Assembly (NCBI GenBank): GCA_034620365.1
Contig: JAQGEQ010000048.1
Coordinates: 1,178,001 to 1,242,000 of the forward strand
Reading direction: 5' to 3'
DNA: 64,000 nt
From: Pegea sp. RAD2-039
Taxonomy: Eukaryota; Chordata; Thaliacea; Salpida; Salpidae
Shown here: positions 38,305-51,281 of the stretch, piece by piece
Position numbering within the stretch: position 1 is the stretch's first letter
Layout: the number at the start of each line of letters is the position of its first letter
The notes under the pieces: generated by a model
What the model was told of the DNA's origin: nothing
Databases searched by the model: none
What the model saw: the letters and a program-made list of their open reading frames with translations, nothing else
Position numbers and translations under genes: made by a program

Positions 38305-41300
38305 CTAGTCGATGGGCTGATTTCTTCTTATCAAATCATCAAGTTCAGACTGTTCAGCTTGTTGTCTGACTTGTTCAATAGCAGAATGCAAGATGTGGAT
38401 ATTATCAATGTGTTGCTGTCTCCACACTGGATCTGAAATGTCCAATACTTGACAGTTACTTTGGCTTCCAGTTGTTTGCTGATCAGTTAAAGTTGATGAA
38501 GTTGATGCAGAGTTTCGAACAGCAAGATCTAATTTTCTGACTGTATCTCCTTTTTTAAGATGTTCAATCATAACTTCAATGATCTTTAATTTCTGGGTCA
38601 TGTTTTCTGATTTTCGAAGCTCAAATAGTAATTCCTGCATTAAAAAGTGAAATTCAGATATTTTTATGAATGATAGAAGTTAGAATAACATTTTAGTTGT
38701 GGTTTTTAAGGATAATTCGAAATAAAAGTAATTTAGTTTCACTTATTTGATTAAGTTTGCTTTGAAAAATAGTTTTCAGTTAAAAACTCAGTCCTTACAT
38801 GTTGTGACTTGAACGCAAGTGACTGAAGATACAAATCATTACGCAAAGAAGTCCTTTTCTTAAACTTTAGTTGGTTATCACTGTCATAGCAACCTAGTAA
38901 GAAGATGGCTTCTTTGTGAGTATCAATTTGTCTCACACTCCAAGGAACCTATAGTTTCAAATTTTATTTTTCAAAAATTCATCATTTATTTTTTAAAACT
39001 TATAACTTTAAATGAGCTATTGCCCGATATACTCACCTTTATATCAAGTGTTGTAAATACAACGCTACCACGCGCCTTTCCGGGAAGCTTTCCATTATTT
39101 CCACTTCCAGCTCCAAGAACTTGACATCCGTCATCAGTTTCAACAACCACCATCGTATGGTTCATCCTAAAAAGTTCCCTCATAAGACTCCAATTGCATG
39201 ATTTGACAAAATTAAATTCTTACCCGCAATAAATGAGTCGAGTTTTTTGCTGACACAGGACTTGGACTGGGCTGTGTCTATCCATGCGGTCACCGGTCCC
39301 TAATTGACCGTATCTATTGCTTCCAATAAGATAAACGCGATTGTATTCATCGATGAATCCAAGATGACGGTCTCCAACAGAGCAAGTCATCACCTTAAAA
39401 AACAATTAACGAAAGATCATAATGACATCATAATCATACCTTAGCAACATGTGAGATTGGATGAGGAATACATATACGTGATGGAACTTCAGCTCCGAAA
39501 ATATCAGCAAACTCTGATCGTTTCTGAGCAACTACAAACAGCTTTTGTTTTTCTGAAACATAAATTTGAATTTGAAAAAATAATTTAGTTTTAAAACCAA
39601 TTCAAACCTGTGATGAATGAAACTAGGCCCACACTTGCTTCAACTTGCTCTACTTTCTCTCCAATAGACTTACTAGCTGATTTCAGTGTAACTTGCATCC
39701 CTTCTGCTCCGAGATTGAGAAGTGAAGACTCAAATAAATGAAGAGAGTAAACCTAAACAAGTGAGTGGTTGCAATTTAGCAAATTTGCTAAATTAGTATT
39801 GTCTACCTTTCCATTATCAGTCAAGATGTACAGGGTTTTTTGATTGGGTGTTGCAGAAGTCAATTTCATACTAACAAATCTCATTTCTGGGTCAAAAGTC
39901 ATATTGAAAACTCGGCGGCAGGTTCGCTCATCAAATACATCGATTTTATCGCCGGATGTTATCTCACCAATTGAGTTTCTCCTTTTCAAAAAGTTCATTC
40001 TTATATTACATAAAAAGGCAAAAATATTTACAAACCCGAAGTTAATTAAGTTAGAGTGTCTTTGACTTCTTCGGTTTCTCATAGCTTCACTTTGAGTCAG
40101 AACATAGACGTATCGACGATGGTTGTTATCGTAACGAGGATCAGATGTAACCTTAAAAGTAAAAATAGTTTTATTCACGTTCTCAAGTACAGAATGTTCT
40201 GCCAGAAAATCTTACGTCCACTACATTTGTTGCAAAATCTTTATGCCACTCCACTTTCTTAAAGATATGATCATGAGATGCAGGTAGTCTTTCAACACGG
40301 CTTCTACAACCAAAATAGTTGTAAATAACAAATAGATGAGAAAACAGATTGTTAAACAAACCTATATACATGAAGGCAGTTGGCTAAATCGAGAATAAAA
40401 ACATGATCTCTGCTACTACACAGTTTCTTAAGACCAAAGGCAGATGAAATATCATTGATTTTACCCAAAATTGACACCTTTCTTGCATTACCAATCAGCT
40501 GATATGATATACATTTGGTATCTATAATTAGAAGTCATCATACTTTATTTCAGCTTGCTTCAAACTTAAGATTACTTACAATTGATACCAAACTGCCGTT
40601 TCCAGCTTCCTCTCTAAGAAGTAATAGCACCATTGATGGAAAAATACTTAGAATACTTTGCATTAAATATCTTTTTCCAAAACAAGTTTTCATTAACAAT
40701 ATTATTAAGATGGTGACAAGTAGCAGCAGTACAACCGATTTCTCTTGCTTCGAGATGCATCAAAATCTTATTCAGCTGTTTTAAATGTAATGTTATTTTT
40801 GATAAATATTAATTTAATAAATAACTTATAAATACTTACAATTTCATTTGGTAAATTTAAAATGTTTATTTCATCAGTTGTTTGGCCCAACTTTTTAATT
40901 TTTGAACCAAAGCTTGAGTAGGTTGTTTTTTTCGTTAAACTCTGGCAATTGTAAAAACACACAATCAGTAAATAATTTTTGCATATCACAAAGTAATTAA
41001 AATATATTAAATCTATGTTAAAAGTACACATCTTACTATATTCCAGAAAAAAAGAGAAAAAAAAGCTATATAATGCTAAAAAGTTTTTATAAGTTGATTA
41101 CCTCTATCGGTATACTTGTTTTCCATTTCCTTTTTCTGATTTGCGGAGTCTTCCCCCTAGGATTATTACTTTCCTAAAGGTTTTACAAAAAAATCTTATT
41201 TTTTTATATTATAAAGTATCTACATATAGATAAAGATAAAAAGTATATTTGATCAAAAGTTATAACTAGTAAAACAATATAGGCAACGATGTAAATAACT

Positions 41301-41504
41301 TAAGGTATGAACTGTTTATACATGGGTTTTAGTTACTATATTAAAGCAACAAGTGCTGCCTATGATGCTAACGGTTCTAAGCAACGATGCTATAAGTCTT
41401 TAAAAATTAATAAGCTGCTCTTCAAAACAACTAACAAAACGAAAGAATGTTAGCAAGAGTAGCTTCTTATTTAAATAAGTCATAATATCTACCTTGCTTG
41501 CCAT
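38305..41504 (-). CDS. FBXO24: F-box protein with RCC1-type repeats, FBXO24 orthologue (one in-frame stop unexplained)
   Basis: Putative substrate adaptor of an SCF ubiquitin ligase; the vertebrate gene acts in the male germ line. Exons: 41493-41504, 41102-41173, 40840-40941, 40580-40775, 40362-40521, 40216-40303, 40036-40151, 39807-39981, 39608-39752, 39440-39552, 39224-39393, 39037-39166, 38799-38948, 38305-38634; about 640-650 residues (human 580). The F-box follows INILNLPNEI and runs through ENLFWKK; WKRQFGINYTK, RDHVFILD, SDPRYD ... RRYVYVLT and RRVFNMTFD match FBXO24; the RCC1 part has GSNRYGQLGTGDRMDR. The fourth exon contains an in-frame TAG at 40614-40616 although coding similarity is present on both sides. 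A 36-45 bp micro-intron, a sequence error, or gene loss would explain it. The 54 bp intron 39982-40035 keeps the frame open if retained. Confidence 0.85.
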
Positions 41505-44500
41505 TATAAGATTATTTTAAGAGCTTAGGATATTACACTTCGTGTAGATAAAACTTTCTCCAGATACTGAAAATTTACCGATATAATTATAATTGCAACT
41601 CTTTGTTATGACATCATAATAACCATAATTTCTTATGAATGTCATAATTATGAACGTTTATCGAGATGCTGATGGCTTAGATGAAATCTTTTATCTCAAT
41701 AAAAATGAATTTAACAAAAGTGTAATCAATTTTTTAGATTAAAAAAGAAAGCATAAAAGGACAACCAACAATAATAATATATAAGACTTAAGCAAACGAT
41801 CATTTAATGAAAGTGCATAAGGTGTGAATATTTTTCAAGTTCACTAATATTATCAACAAACTATATAATGTTTTCAGAAACACCACTGATTTTCAAACAG
41901 TTTTTCGATATTATAAAATAATTTAGCTTAGGATTATACAGAACACTATTTAAACTGGGCAATGAAACATGCAATCAAGCTGTAATAAATTACGACTCTG
42001 TCTAACACTCATGTATCTTTTTAAATAACAAAGTCATCATACAATTTCTTATAAAATTCAAAATAGAATAACATTTTTGAAAGTCAAGACCCCAAAAAGA
42101 AGTTCAGTAAATAATTTACCTACCAGATTCAACAAAATTACTGAGCAAAGTTTATCAGTTTAAAAATTAATGCATCTTCTATAAGATAATTAAATTTGAG
42201 GTCTATTTTGATTAACCATATTAAGATGAGGTCATGTTGCTAATATCCGTCTATTTTCTCTTAGACAAAAAACGACTCTAGTCGAGTGGAGAAGAAGTAC
42301 TATCTTCAAATAATAATATTAATCATATCATATTATCATACAAATAACCTGCTTTAATTAAGAACGGCCATGTTCGATGTGATATAAGTGATGATGTTAA
42401 TAACAAAGCAAACACAGTGAGATGTAAAAGTTCTTAGGGTTTTTTATTATTTTTTAAAGTGGTTTTTCTCTTATATCTTTTATATATTTATTCTATATCG
42501 TTATTCTCATACTCTTCAGTTGTTTGTGGAGTAGAAAACGCCATTCGGAGCGATTTGCTGCAATATCTTCCCAATCGCTGATATTGAAATAGTCTTCAAA
42601 TAGAAGACAAGAAACTACAAATAAAAACTTCAAGTTTTCGGAAAATATTTCTATTGAACTCAATAAAAAAATGTTTATAGCAAACTAGTACTTGAACAAC
42701 CAAACAATGCACTCAAGTAGTTCAAAAATGATTGCATCATAGTTCTTTCAAAGAGTTTTTAAAAGTCCTTCACAGAAAGATATCTTGGGAGCTCTTATGC
42801 CTCTTAAAAGTTGTATAAGATTTCTCAAATTTTATTTGAGCACTGCAATGTTTGGAAAAGTTATGGCTGAGCTACTTTTAATTTCAATTGGGGTGCTTTG
42901 AAAGAGTGTACTTGCTTCATTCATATTCAACATGTGTTAACTAGCTTTATTTAGACTTATAGTTGACTCAGAACTCCAAAATGTGGTGGTAAATAAATAA
43001 ATTTGTTTGGATGCTAAATTAACCGCTGTTGCTCTTATTTTTACAACTTTGGACTCATTTTTGACTCTTTCCATACTTAACAATGATTTAGAGTTACTGA
43101 CTCTCAAGATATTTTTGATAAAGATCAAAAGTTCAAAATCCTTCCAGATGAGAAGGCTTAACTAAAGTGACGAGTTGTCAACACGAAACAAAATGGATTG
43201 GTTTAATAACTTGATTTGCCTTTTCAATCAATATATTCAAGGCACGAAAAACATAGATCACCCACAGATCTTACTTTTGATGCTAAGGCTGTAGAACTGC
43301 TTGCTTCAAATTATCAATTTTTATGATTTTCAAACAATATGTATTTTACTGATATCTTCTTTTAGGCTATGTATTTTTTATTATTAGCATGCCATTTAAT
43401 TTGTGTTTGCTCGTAAAACATACAAGATTGCTTCCTTCTAATTATTACTAATGTTCTATCTACCTTTTAAGAAATTTGGTAAGCTTCTTAGTATTGAATC
43501 GTTTCAGTAAAAAAATTTAAGTTAACTACTGATTTAATTTTTTATTTATTATTTACGTTATTATTATTATTTTTATGTTACTATAATTTTACTTGAAACG
43601 TCTATTGTTTATTAGCACTGTTATATGGCTTCACTAGTTTTGTTAGTGATATTTTATTTATTAAGAATTTAATTTATTTACACGTTACTTCGGGGCAAGC
43701 TTTTTTGCTAACTACATACATCATAATCATCTTCGAGCACTAAGCTTAAGATAGGTGTCATGGGTATTTATTTGTGGTTTTTTCAGATTCTTTTTACTTT
43801 ATCTCTGACTTTACCCTTAAAATAAGCTATTTAGTTTATTTGATTCCACTTTACACAATCACTAACAATTAAAATAATTGTTATTTTCGACTCAGTAATT
43901 GTCAAAAAAATAAAGTAACTATTTTATCTCCTCCAAAAACTATTTTTCAATTAAAACACTAGACCACCTTGTTGCCAACAGCAAGTTTTTTCATGGTTCA
44001 TCAACTTTACTCAAATACTGAAATTTGTAAATACCTAGTCAGATTGTCTATAAGCAAGTCTGTTTACTCATTATCAAATATTTTCTTTTAATTCTTAAAT
44101 ATCGTGTTTAGTATAATGTTAATTTCCAACCCGAAATAAAATACTTGTAAAAATTATTACATTTAAACTATCAAACGTATGTATTGATTCTTTCATTATT
44201 TAATAAGCTATTTTATAAAGAGATGCTTTTAGCGGTAGTTTTAAATAAATATAAATTATTTTTTTATTATAATTTTTTGTCATATCTTTCAATGTTACCT
44301 CTGAAATCTTATTACAACTTGATTATTTTTGGATTGATTTGCAAAGTTATCTTTCAGCAATAACATTTTTTAGTATAATGCTAAAAAGCAAAAACATTTT
44401 TTTCTAATTTGCTAATTTTTTTGTCTAATGTAATTTTTCATAAAAGCTATTATACCATCTACAATTATCTGACGAATAATTTTTGTCATCTATTTTTGAT

Positions 44501-45163
44501 GTTTTTTTGTATAAAATATTGAAGTCATGATTAAATGATTAATAGTTTTTTGCTAAACATTAATATTACATTTTTGGTGCTATTTTATTGCCACTGATTA
44601 AAACTTAGAGTTTAGAGTAAAAGCAATTTCTTATTATATTTTAGATTCAAAATACTTGATATATCATTTATAAATATTTTTGCAACTATATGAATTTGTT
44701 TACTGTTTGTATAATAATCTAATTTTTTTATTAACTCTCAAAGATAGTTTTTTATTTTTGAAAACAATTGTATATAACTTTTATCTCTTCTTTTAAGCCT
44801 AAAATCTTGAAAAATTTGCTACGATCAATTTTTCTTAAAAAGGTTGTTTGTTATATTAAACAAAATTAGTCTAAAAGTTTCATAACTAAGCAATATTTTG
44901 CTAATAAGACTATGAAAATGCTAGCTACTATTTTCATTTTAAGTAAAATAAAATAATGAATATTTATTTATAATCTTTATAAAATTATATTTTGTTTATT
45001 ATAAAATGTTTATGAGTTTTATGTTTTAAAATGTGAACTTTAATATTAAAGCATGAAAACAAATTAATATAAATTTAAAATTATATGTGTGTTTATTTAT
45101 CTGTAATTTCTTTAAAATTGTATCTTGTATAGCTAAGTATTGTCAACGCCTGATTTTCTAAGC
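41505..45163. other. Intergenic between FBXO24 and REEP promoters (divergent)
   Basis: The two genes point away from each other across about 3.7 kb. 42.5-43.3 kb is somewhat less AT-rich and holds a broken minus-strand frame that could be an old transposon, but no domain is recognisable. Nothing else was found. Confidence 0.4.
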
Positions 45164-48100
45164 ATGGGTGGAGCAGTCTTTTCAAGAATTTTAATGTAAG
45201 TAAAGATTATACTATAAATGTTTCTATAATTATTGATTATTTAGTTTAAGTTTAATCCTAATTTTTCAAATGATAGAGAAATAATTGGATTTTATGCTGT
45301 TAAAGAAAGTGTTGAAGTTCTTGAATTGTTGTTAAATATTCTGTAAATATTTTATGATAACTTGAAATAGTTTAATCTGTAAAGTTTCATGTGTTATTAT
45401 GTAAAAAAGTTATAGATCTTTTTCAAACACATAGGTTTATTTATTTATAAGAGACATCGATAATAATATTGTTAACTCTTTTCAGTACTGGAAGTGGACT
45501 CTTATATCCCGCTTATAGTTCTTATAAAGCTGTTAAAGCTGCTAGCCTTCGAGGTTATGTAAGTTATTTTCTTTTGCAAATAATATAATTTTATAATTGT
45601 TGTTATTTTTAGGTGAGATGGATAATGTATTGGGTAGTTTTTGCTCTTTACATGACTATAGAAATTTTCACAGACATATTCTTTGCATGGTAATACAATT
45701 TTTTCTAAATAAAACTTAAATTTTTATGTTCCATCAAATATTATGATATTTTAAAAAATGTGTTTGATAATATCATATTATTGAGTGATTTATGTTTGTA
45801 AATAATGGACTTTGAATTTGTTTTAACTATAATAATATTAAAGTATATTCATATTTAAATATTTATATATTATATTATAAATATTTATTTAGTTGTAACT
45901 TGTTAAACAGCATAATAAGAACTTTGTTTAAAGTTTGCATAAAAGATGATATTCAAATGAAAATCTATTTGAATTAATTACAAAATTTGATCTTAAAAAA
46001 CTTTTGGCTCATGAAATCTGGCCTAGAAAAACTTAGATATAGATCCTTACATTTGGTGGTTAAGGGCGCTTGACATAGCTTGCTGTTAACAGTACACCAT
46101 AAAGCCCCTGTGCCTTGATAGTCATTTGTTGCTCTTTAAAATAGTTATTTAAATCTCAAGTTAATGTAGTTGTATTATTTAGTTAAACTAATATTCACCA
46201 AAGCTATTTATCTACGTAAATTTTTTTCAGGTTACCATTTTATTATGAAATAAAAGTGTTGTTTGTTTTATGGCTTTCTATGCCTTACACGAAAGGTTCT
46301 TCGTTTCTTTACAGAAAACTAATTCACCCAAGTCTTTCACGCCGAGAACATGTTTGTATAAAATCTAATGTTTTATGAAATTAGCTTACAAATATCACTC
46401 GTGTTATGATTTCTTGAAAAGAATTATTTTGTTGATAAACATTAATAAGAAACTTATAAAAGTAACAATTAGATTTCAGTTCTTTTGTCAGAGACTTTCA
46501 ATTCTTTAATTCGTTTTGAAATTCAACTAAATTGTTTTTTTTTTGCATTATTCTTTCTTTAAAACTAAACAGTTTTTTATCAAATTTCAAATTTAATTAT
46601 ACTTGTAAGCCACAAAATATTTTTTGGTTTTAACAAATATTTGTCTGAATATTAGGACATTGATCTCTTTCTGGAAAACGCCAAAGAACGTGGATACCAG
46701 GCTGTTGTCCATGCTGGTTCAAAGGGATTGAATCTTGCTGCAACTGCAGTGGTCACAGCAGCAGTTAAGGGGCAAGCCGTGGTCACTGACAAGTTGAGAA
46801 GCTACAGTGTTATGGACTTGGCAAATTTACCAGATAATACTCCAATGCATACTCAACCATGTAAGTTGCAAATCAATATTTGTTTTCAAAACATGTTTAC
46901 TATTTAATAAATTACAATTTTATTTTCATCAATTTTTTATCAATATTTTTAGATTATTTTCTGTTTTTTTGTAATTTTCTCTTTTTTTTCCTTTTTTTAA
47001 TCAAAGATATTTACAGCTTTAAACAATCCTCAATTAGTAAGAGAGCGTTTACATAAGCAGTCTTCTGAACCATCACACGACAGTGGTTTGTTGGCCAGCC
47101 AATTTCAAGCATATTCAATGTTCAATCTTGCCAATGATCCAGTATTTCCTGAAGGTATAGTCTTAATGATCAAATAAACTCAAATTAAATTGTTAAGATA
47201 TTATTTTAGTATTTTGCTGAAATCTAAACATGTTCAAAGTCTACTTTAATCTTTCAAATAGTTTTTGAAAAGCACCTTTTTGTTGTTCTGTTGTTATTTT
47301 ATGAAGCCGTCTGTTTCCGTTTATTTCCATTTAAATGTTTTGTTGCTGATTTTCCAAATATTGAAATTGTGTAGGAAGTACGTTTTAGTGATGTCATTTT
47401 ACCGAGCTCTTTCCTTTATATTTAACACTGAAAGTTGGTACAACAATTTGAAAGAAACTAAATGTTTAGTGTTTAACTCTTTGCAGCAAATTACTATTGG
47501 GTTGAAAGTCAACCCATTTAAGTTCTGGAAATATATCAAGAATGTTTGCTTTATAATAGGATCTATATTTAATCTAATCTGTAATAGTGAGATGTATAAA
47601 AGCGAGTGATCTCTTCTCATCACATTAATCTCTACCGACAACCTTCACTTTCCCGTATTTACCCGGTCATCTTTTGCAGGGGATTCGAGATCAGCTGAAC
47701 AAGCAAATGAGCTGAATTATTTTGACAACCAAGTCCCTACACATACTACTGATGATATGAGGATACCACGAAAAGCGAATTACGCAGAAGGTTTGTTACA
47801 TCTACACATTTCGCTTTTTCATACTTCTAAACTATCAGCTAGTTGATATGTGAACAACTAATTGTTGCTTCAATTAATACTTACTAATAATTACTTACAA
47901 CTTTTATAATTTCAGAATCAATAGCAGAGCCAGATGATTATGCGTCTTATTGTCGAACTATGCCAAAAAATATTAAAACTATCAATCATTCTAACTACAA
48001 GCAGGTTAAATACTTCAAAATATTTCATCGTTTCTGCTACCGCTTAACTAATTGCATGAATTTTTAAATCTACTCATTTACTAACATATTAGACAAATAG

Positions 48101-49247
48101 TTTTTTTGTAAAGTATCTTTGTGTTCAATCCTGCTTCCAACTCATTTAAACATCTTAAAGATTGCAATAGAACTGCAAGACATCAAAATTATTTTAATTC
48201 TATTTTATGGGTTTAAGTAACATTTTGTATATTTTTAAAGTTTGTTTATTAGATTCAATTTGTTCATCTTTTAGGTCATATGTTTGCTTGCAATATAAAT
48301 TATTTTATCCTTAATTTACTCCCATACACTTGTTTCAATTTTCATTGCAAGCCATTAGAAGAAATTTTCAACTAATTCACTAAATTTCCTGATAAATGAA
48401 ATTAAATACTTGAAGTAATCTTGTGTTGGTGGCAAAAATTGTTTGTCAATGTAAATTCTCCCTTTTAATACAGCTTTTTGTCTGCAAAACCTCCTTAGGG
48501 ACTATCTGTTAATCTACAGATATTTACAGAAGTATACGTATTGATAAGTTTAGATTTAACTGCATCACTAAATTGCGGAAACCGTAATAGACTTGTAAAC
48601 ATTACAACCAATTTTATGTTTCTGTTTTTATATGAAAAGTCATTTTAATTATTCAATAAAAACTCGATAAATATTTGAAATGTTCTTTCAGCCAATCAAA
48701 GAAGTCTCAAAAAGTAAAACTAAGGTGAGATGATTATGTACAGGGAGTTTTTAATTAAGCATCTGCAAGATGATTTTTAGAGTAAATTTTTCGGTGAATT
48801 TCTAAATATTTAATCAAAGTCCTATTTAGCTTTTTTTAGTAATTTCTTTGATGAAAATTGTTTTCAATCAAATCATCTACGCACTGCCTGCATCACTCAC
48901 TGCTTGCTTTAACTCCTTTTTCTTTTTCTGATTTTTATCTACTTTTTGCATGCTTCAATTCACACAATTTTTCTTGAAAAGCAATTCAGGTAGCAAGTGG
49001 TTTGTTTGACCGAAGTTTTTTGTATTTTAGAAATTACGTTTTATCTTAAATGCAATCACCATAAAAATTCAATTATCACTTAATTCACATCACTTATTTG
49101 AAAAACGTTGCAGTAATTTTAAGCATCCTTAATTTAATGATTTGTTCATAGATGCCGCCAATGCCTACATCATCCAATACTAAAGAGTTAAGAAGATCGA
49201 AAAGACATCGAAAAAACAATTCAATAGAAAACACTGAAGATTTCTAA
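45164..49247 (+). CDS. Receptor expression-enhancing protein, REEP1-4 type
   Basis: ER-membrane protein of the TB2/DP1/HVA22 family that shapes ER tubules and links them to microtubules. Ten exons: 45164-45195, 45486-45558, 45613-45689, 46231-46351, 46656-46860, 47017-47154, 47680-47790, 47916-48004, 48692-48724, 49152-49247; all phases close, 324 residues. The N-terminus has the hairpin core [53 protein letters not shown]; then the amphipathic and helical part [16 protein letters not shown] and the [10 protein letters not shown] block shared with REEP1-4. There is no extra N-terminal helix as in REEP5/6. The C-terminal third is divergent, ends basic ([13 protein letters not shown]) and is split over small exons that suit alternative splicing. 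Which of REEP1-4 it matches is not resolvable by eye. Confidence 0.93.
47265..47609 (+). mobile_element. Possible LINE fragment inside a REEP intron
   Basis: The 47155-47679 intron holds a 114-codon open frame ending in a stretch with [11 protein letters not shown], preceded by YNNLKETK. This resembles the linker between endonuclease and reverse transcriptase in LINE proteins (N-P-K-x-F/W-K-x-I). No other transposon motif is visible, so this is weak. It is not a REEP exon, because the flanking exons join cleanly in phase 1 without it. Confidence 0.25.
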
Positions 49248-51281
49248 AAACTTTATTATTATTTACTCTTTATTTTGTATTGCTCCATAGTATATGGTGC
49301 TTTACAAGGGGTTACGAATGAAGAGTTTATATTTTTACCTAACATAAGGTGCTTGTTACATATGAAGTTGCTGTACTTGTTTTAGTACCAGTTGGGTGCC
49401 ATGTCTGCTACTAATATGAAGTTAAATACAAATATCATTCCATCGTATATGGCCTTGTTGCTGACGGTTCGATTACTATTTGATGGCTTTTTATACTCGC
49501 CTTATTTTCACTGAATTTATCCGATTAAGATTTGAAGTGTAATAAGACATTTATTGAAGCTCTTGTTAAAGATGTTGCACAATTTTTTGAACAAAACTCT
49601 TTTCTTAAAAAACTACGTTTTGTTAAATCAGATATTAGGTTTTGTTTCGACCTTAAAACTGTACAACCTTCTAACTTGAGACACATGAAGAGTTGCTGAC
49701 TCCATAAACTGATTCAAGCATTTCATTCTTGTTGTAATTATTTGATACAACTTCTGGTAACAGCTGTCGTAGTGGCGTGTGGGTGGCTTACTAACATCAC
49801 TGTGTTGTTCAAATATCAGGGAATGAAGCAATATATTACTCGATTGGTTGGTGGCTTTTATTTTACTACTTCTCCCATTTTATACTCAACAAATCTGAAT
49901 TTCGTCTTTTTATCTCTTTTGCTGTATACTAAACTTGCAAAACTAGAAATCAGTTGTTCTGATCTTTATTAAAAGATCTTTTTATTAAATTACTAAATTT
50001 ATATATCTGTTGCTGAAGTATAAAACTTCTCTTTTATCCAAAGCTCTAAAACTTATTTCAACTTTTTTACTTTCAGCTTTACGATTTAAAATGATGATAT
50101 TTTTAAACAAATTTTAAATATAGCATTTTAAAAAGTTTCAAACTTTGATTCATTTTTAATCTTCAGTTTATATCATCTACATTATCAATTTGATTTCAAA
50201 ATGGCTTCGTCCAATAAACATTATCAAGATTTATATTTCAAAATGTGGTTTCATTATTCACTGATGACAACAATTTAATTCACTTTTCGACAAATTTTAT
50301 AAAAAGTTAACTGTCAGTTATGGACAGAATTTATTGCAGCAATTACTTTTTCCCCTCCTTTTTTATGACTTAGCTTGCAAATATATGTCTATTTGAAAGT
50401 TAGTATCGATCTAACCAACCGACATATGAGTTGTTTTCGAGATCGAAACAATCATCATTTTGAGCTTGTCAAGTGCAATAGTCAGGCAGTTGCTGCAAAC
50501 TTCAATTTAGTTTTAAAGTTTGAACATTTATTTGATAACATCTAGCTCTGACTCAACTTTAGTCACTTAATCTTATAAACTACTAGTAAGTGATAACTGG
50601 TTAGTCAACTTGATGTTTATTTTTCAACAAATTTTTCTACATTTAGAAGTTATTGTAGCTTGCTATAAAAAGCACCGTAGGCTATACAACCATATCTATC
50701 AAATATTTGAGTTTAACAACAAATCTGTTTTGAGTGTTTCACGATGAATTTTTAAAATTCTATTTGACATTTAAAAAATTAGTTTCAAGGAGCTTTTAGT
50801 ATTCAAACCAAATTTTGGTTTGAAAATCAATTCTATTTTGAATTAAATTGTGATGTTAGTTTAAAAGAGCACTAAAGTGCGTTGATAGCAAGCGTGAGGA
50901 AGAATTTAAAATCAAACATCTGTGTAACACTTACACTAAAGATAAAATATCTGATTGATACAGAAATTTATAATAATTTATTTTAAAATTTTATCATTTA
51001 ATTGTTAAAGCTTTTTCTAGAATTAGACGATTATTAATAATCTTGATAAAAAGATACTTTGAAAAAAAGTTTTTATTACAACGCTTTGATATAAGAACGA
51101 ATATCCTAAAAAGTAGAGATAGAAAAACTTTAGGACAACAAATGTATTTGAAGAATGTAAATTGAAAAACGCCAATCATAAAGAAATCAATAATCTACTT
51201 CATATAAAACTGTTTTGACGAGAAAACAACTTCATTAGTAAATTAACTTTGATATAGTAAGAAAAAGTTCAATGTAGAATT
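49248..51281. other. Intergenic between convergent REEP and SKP2
   Basis: No exon, RNA gene or transposon recognised. An AATAAA for SKP2 lies at 50977-50982 on the minus strand. Confidence 0.45.

Noticed and set aside
40580..40697. 84 bp intron (40614-40697) removing the FBXO24 TAG
   Set aside because: It would keep the frame but delete ENLFWKK, which is conserved in the family, and its GTTAATGA donor is poor.
42937..43128. Minus-strand frame in the FBXO24-REEP interval
   Set aside because: Possibly an old transposon, but neighbouring frames are broken and no domain is visible.
47399..47641. 80-codon minus-strand frame in a REEP intron
   Set aside because: No splice context or protein-like motif; overlaps the possible LINE fragment on the other strand.
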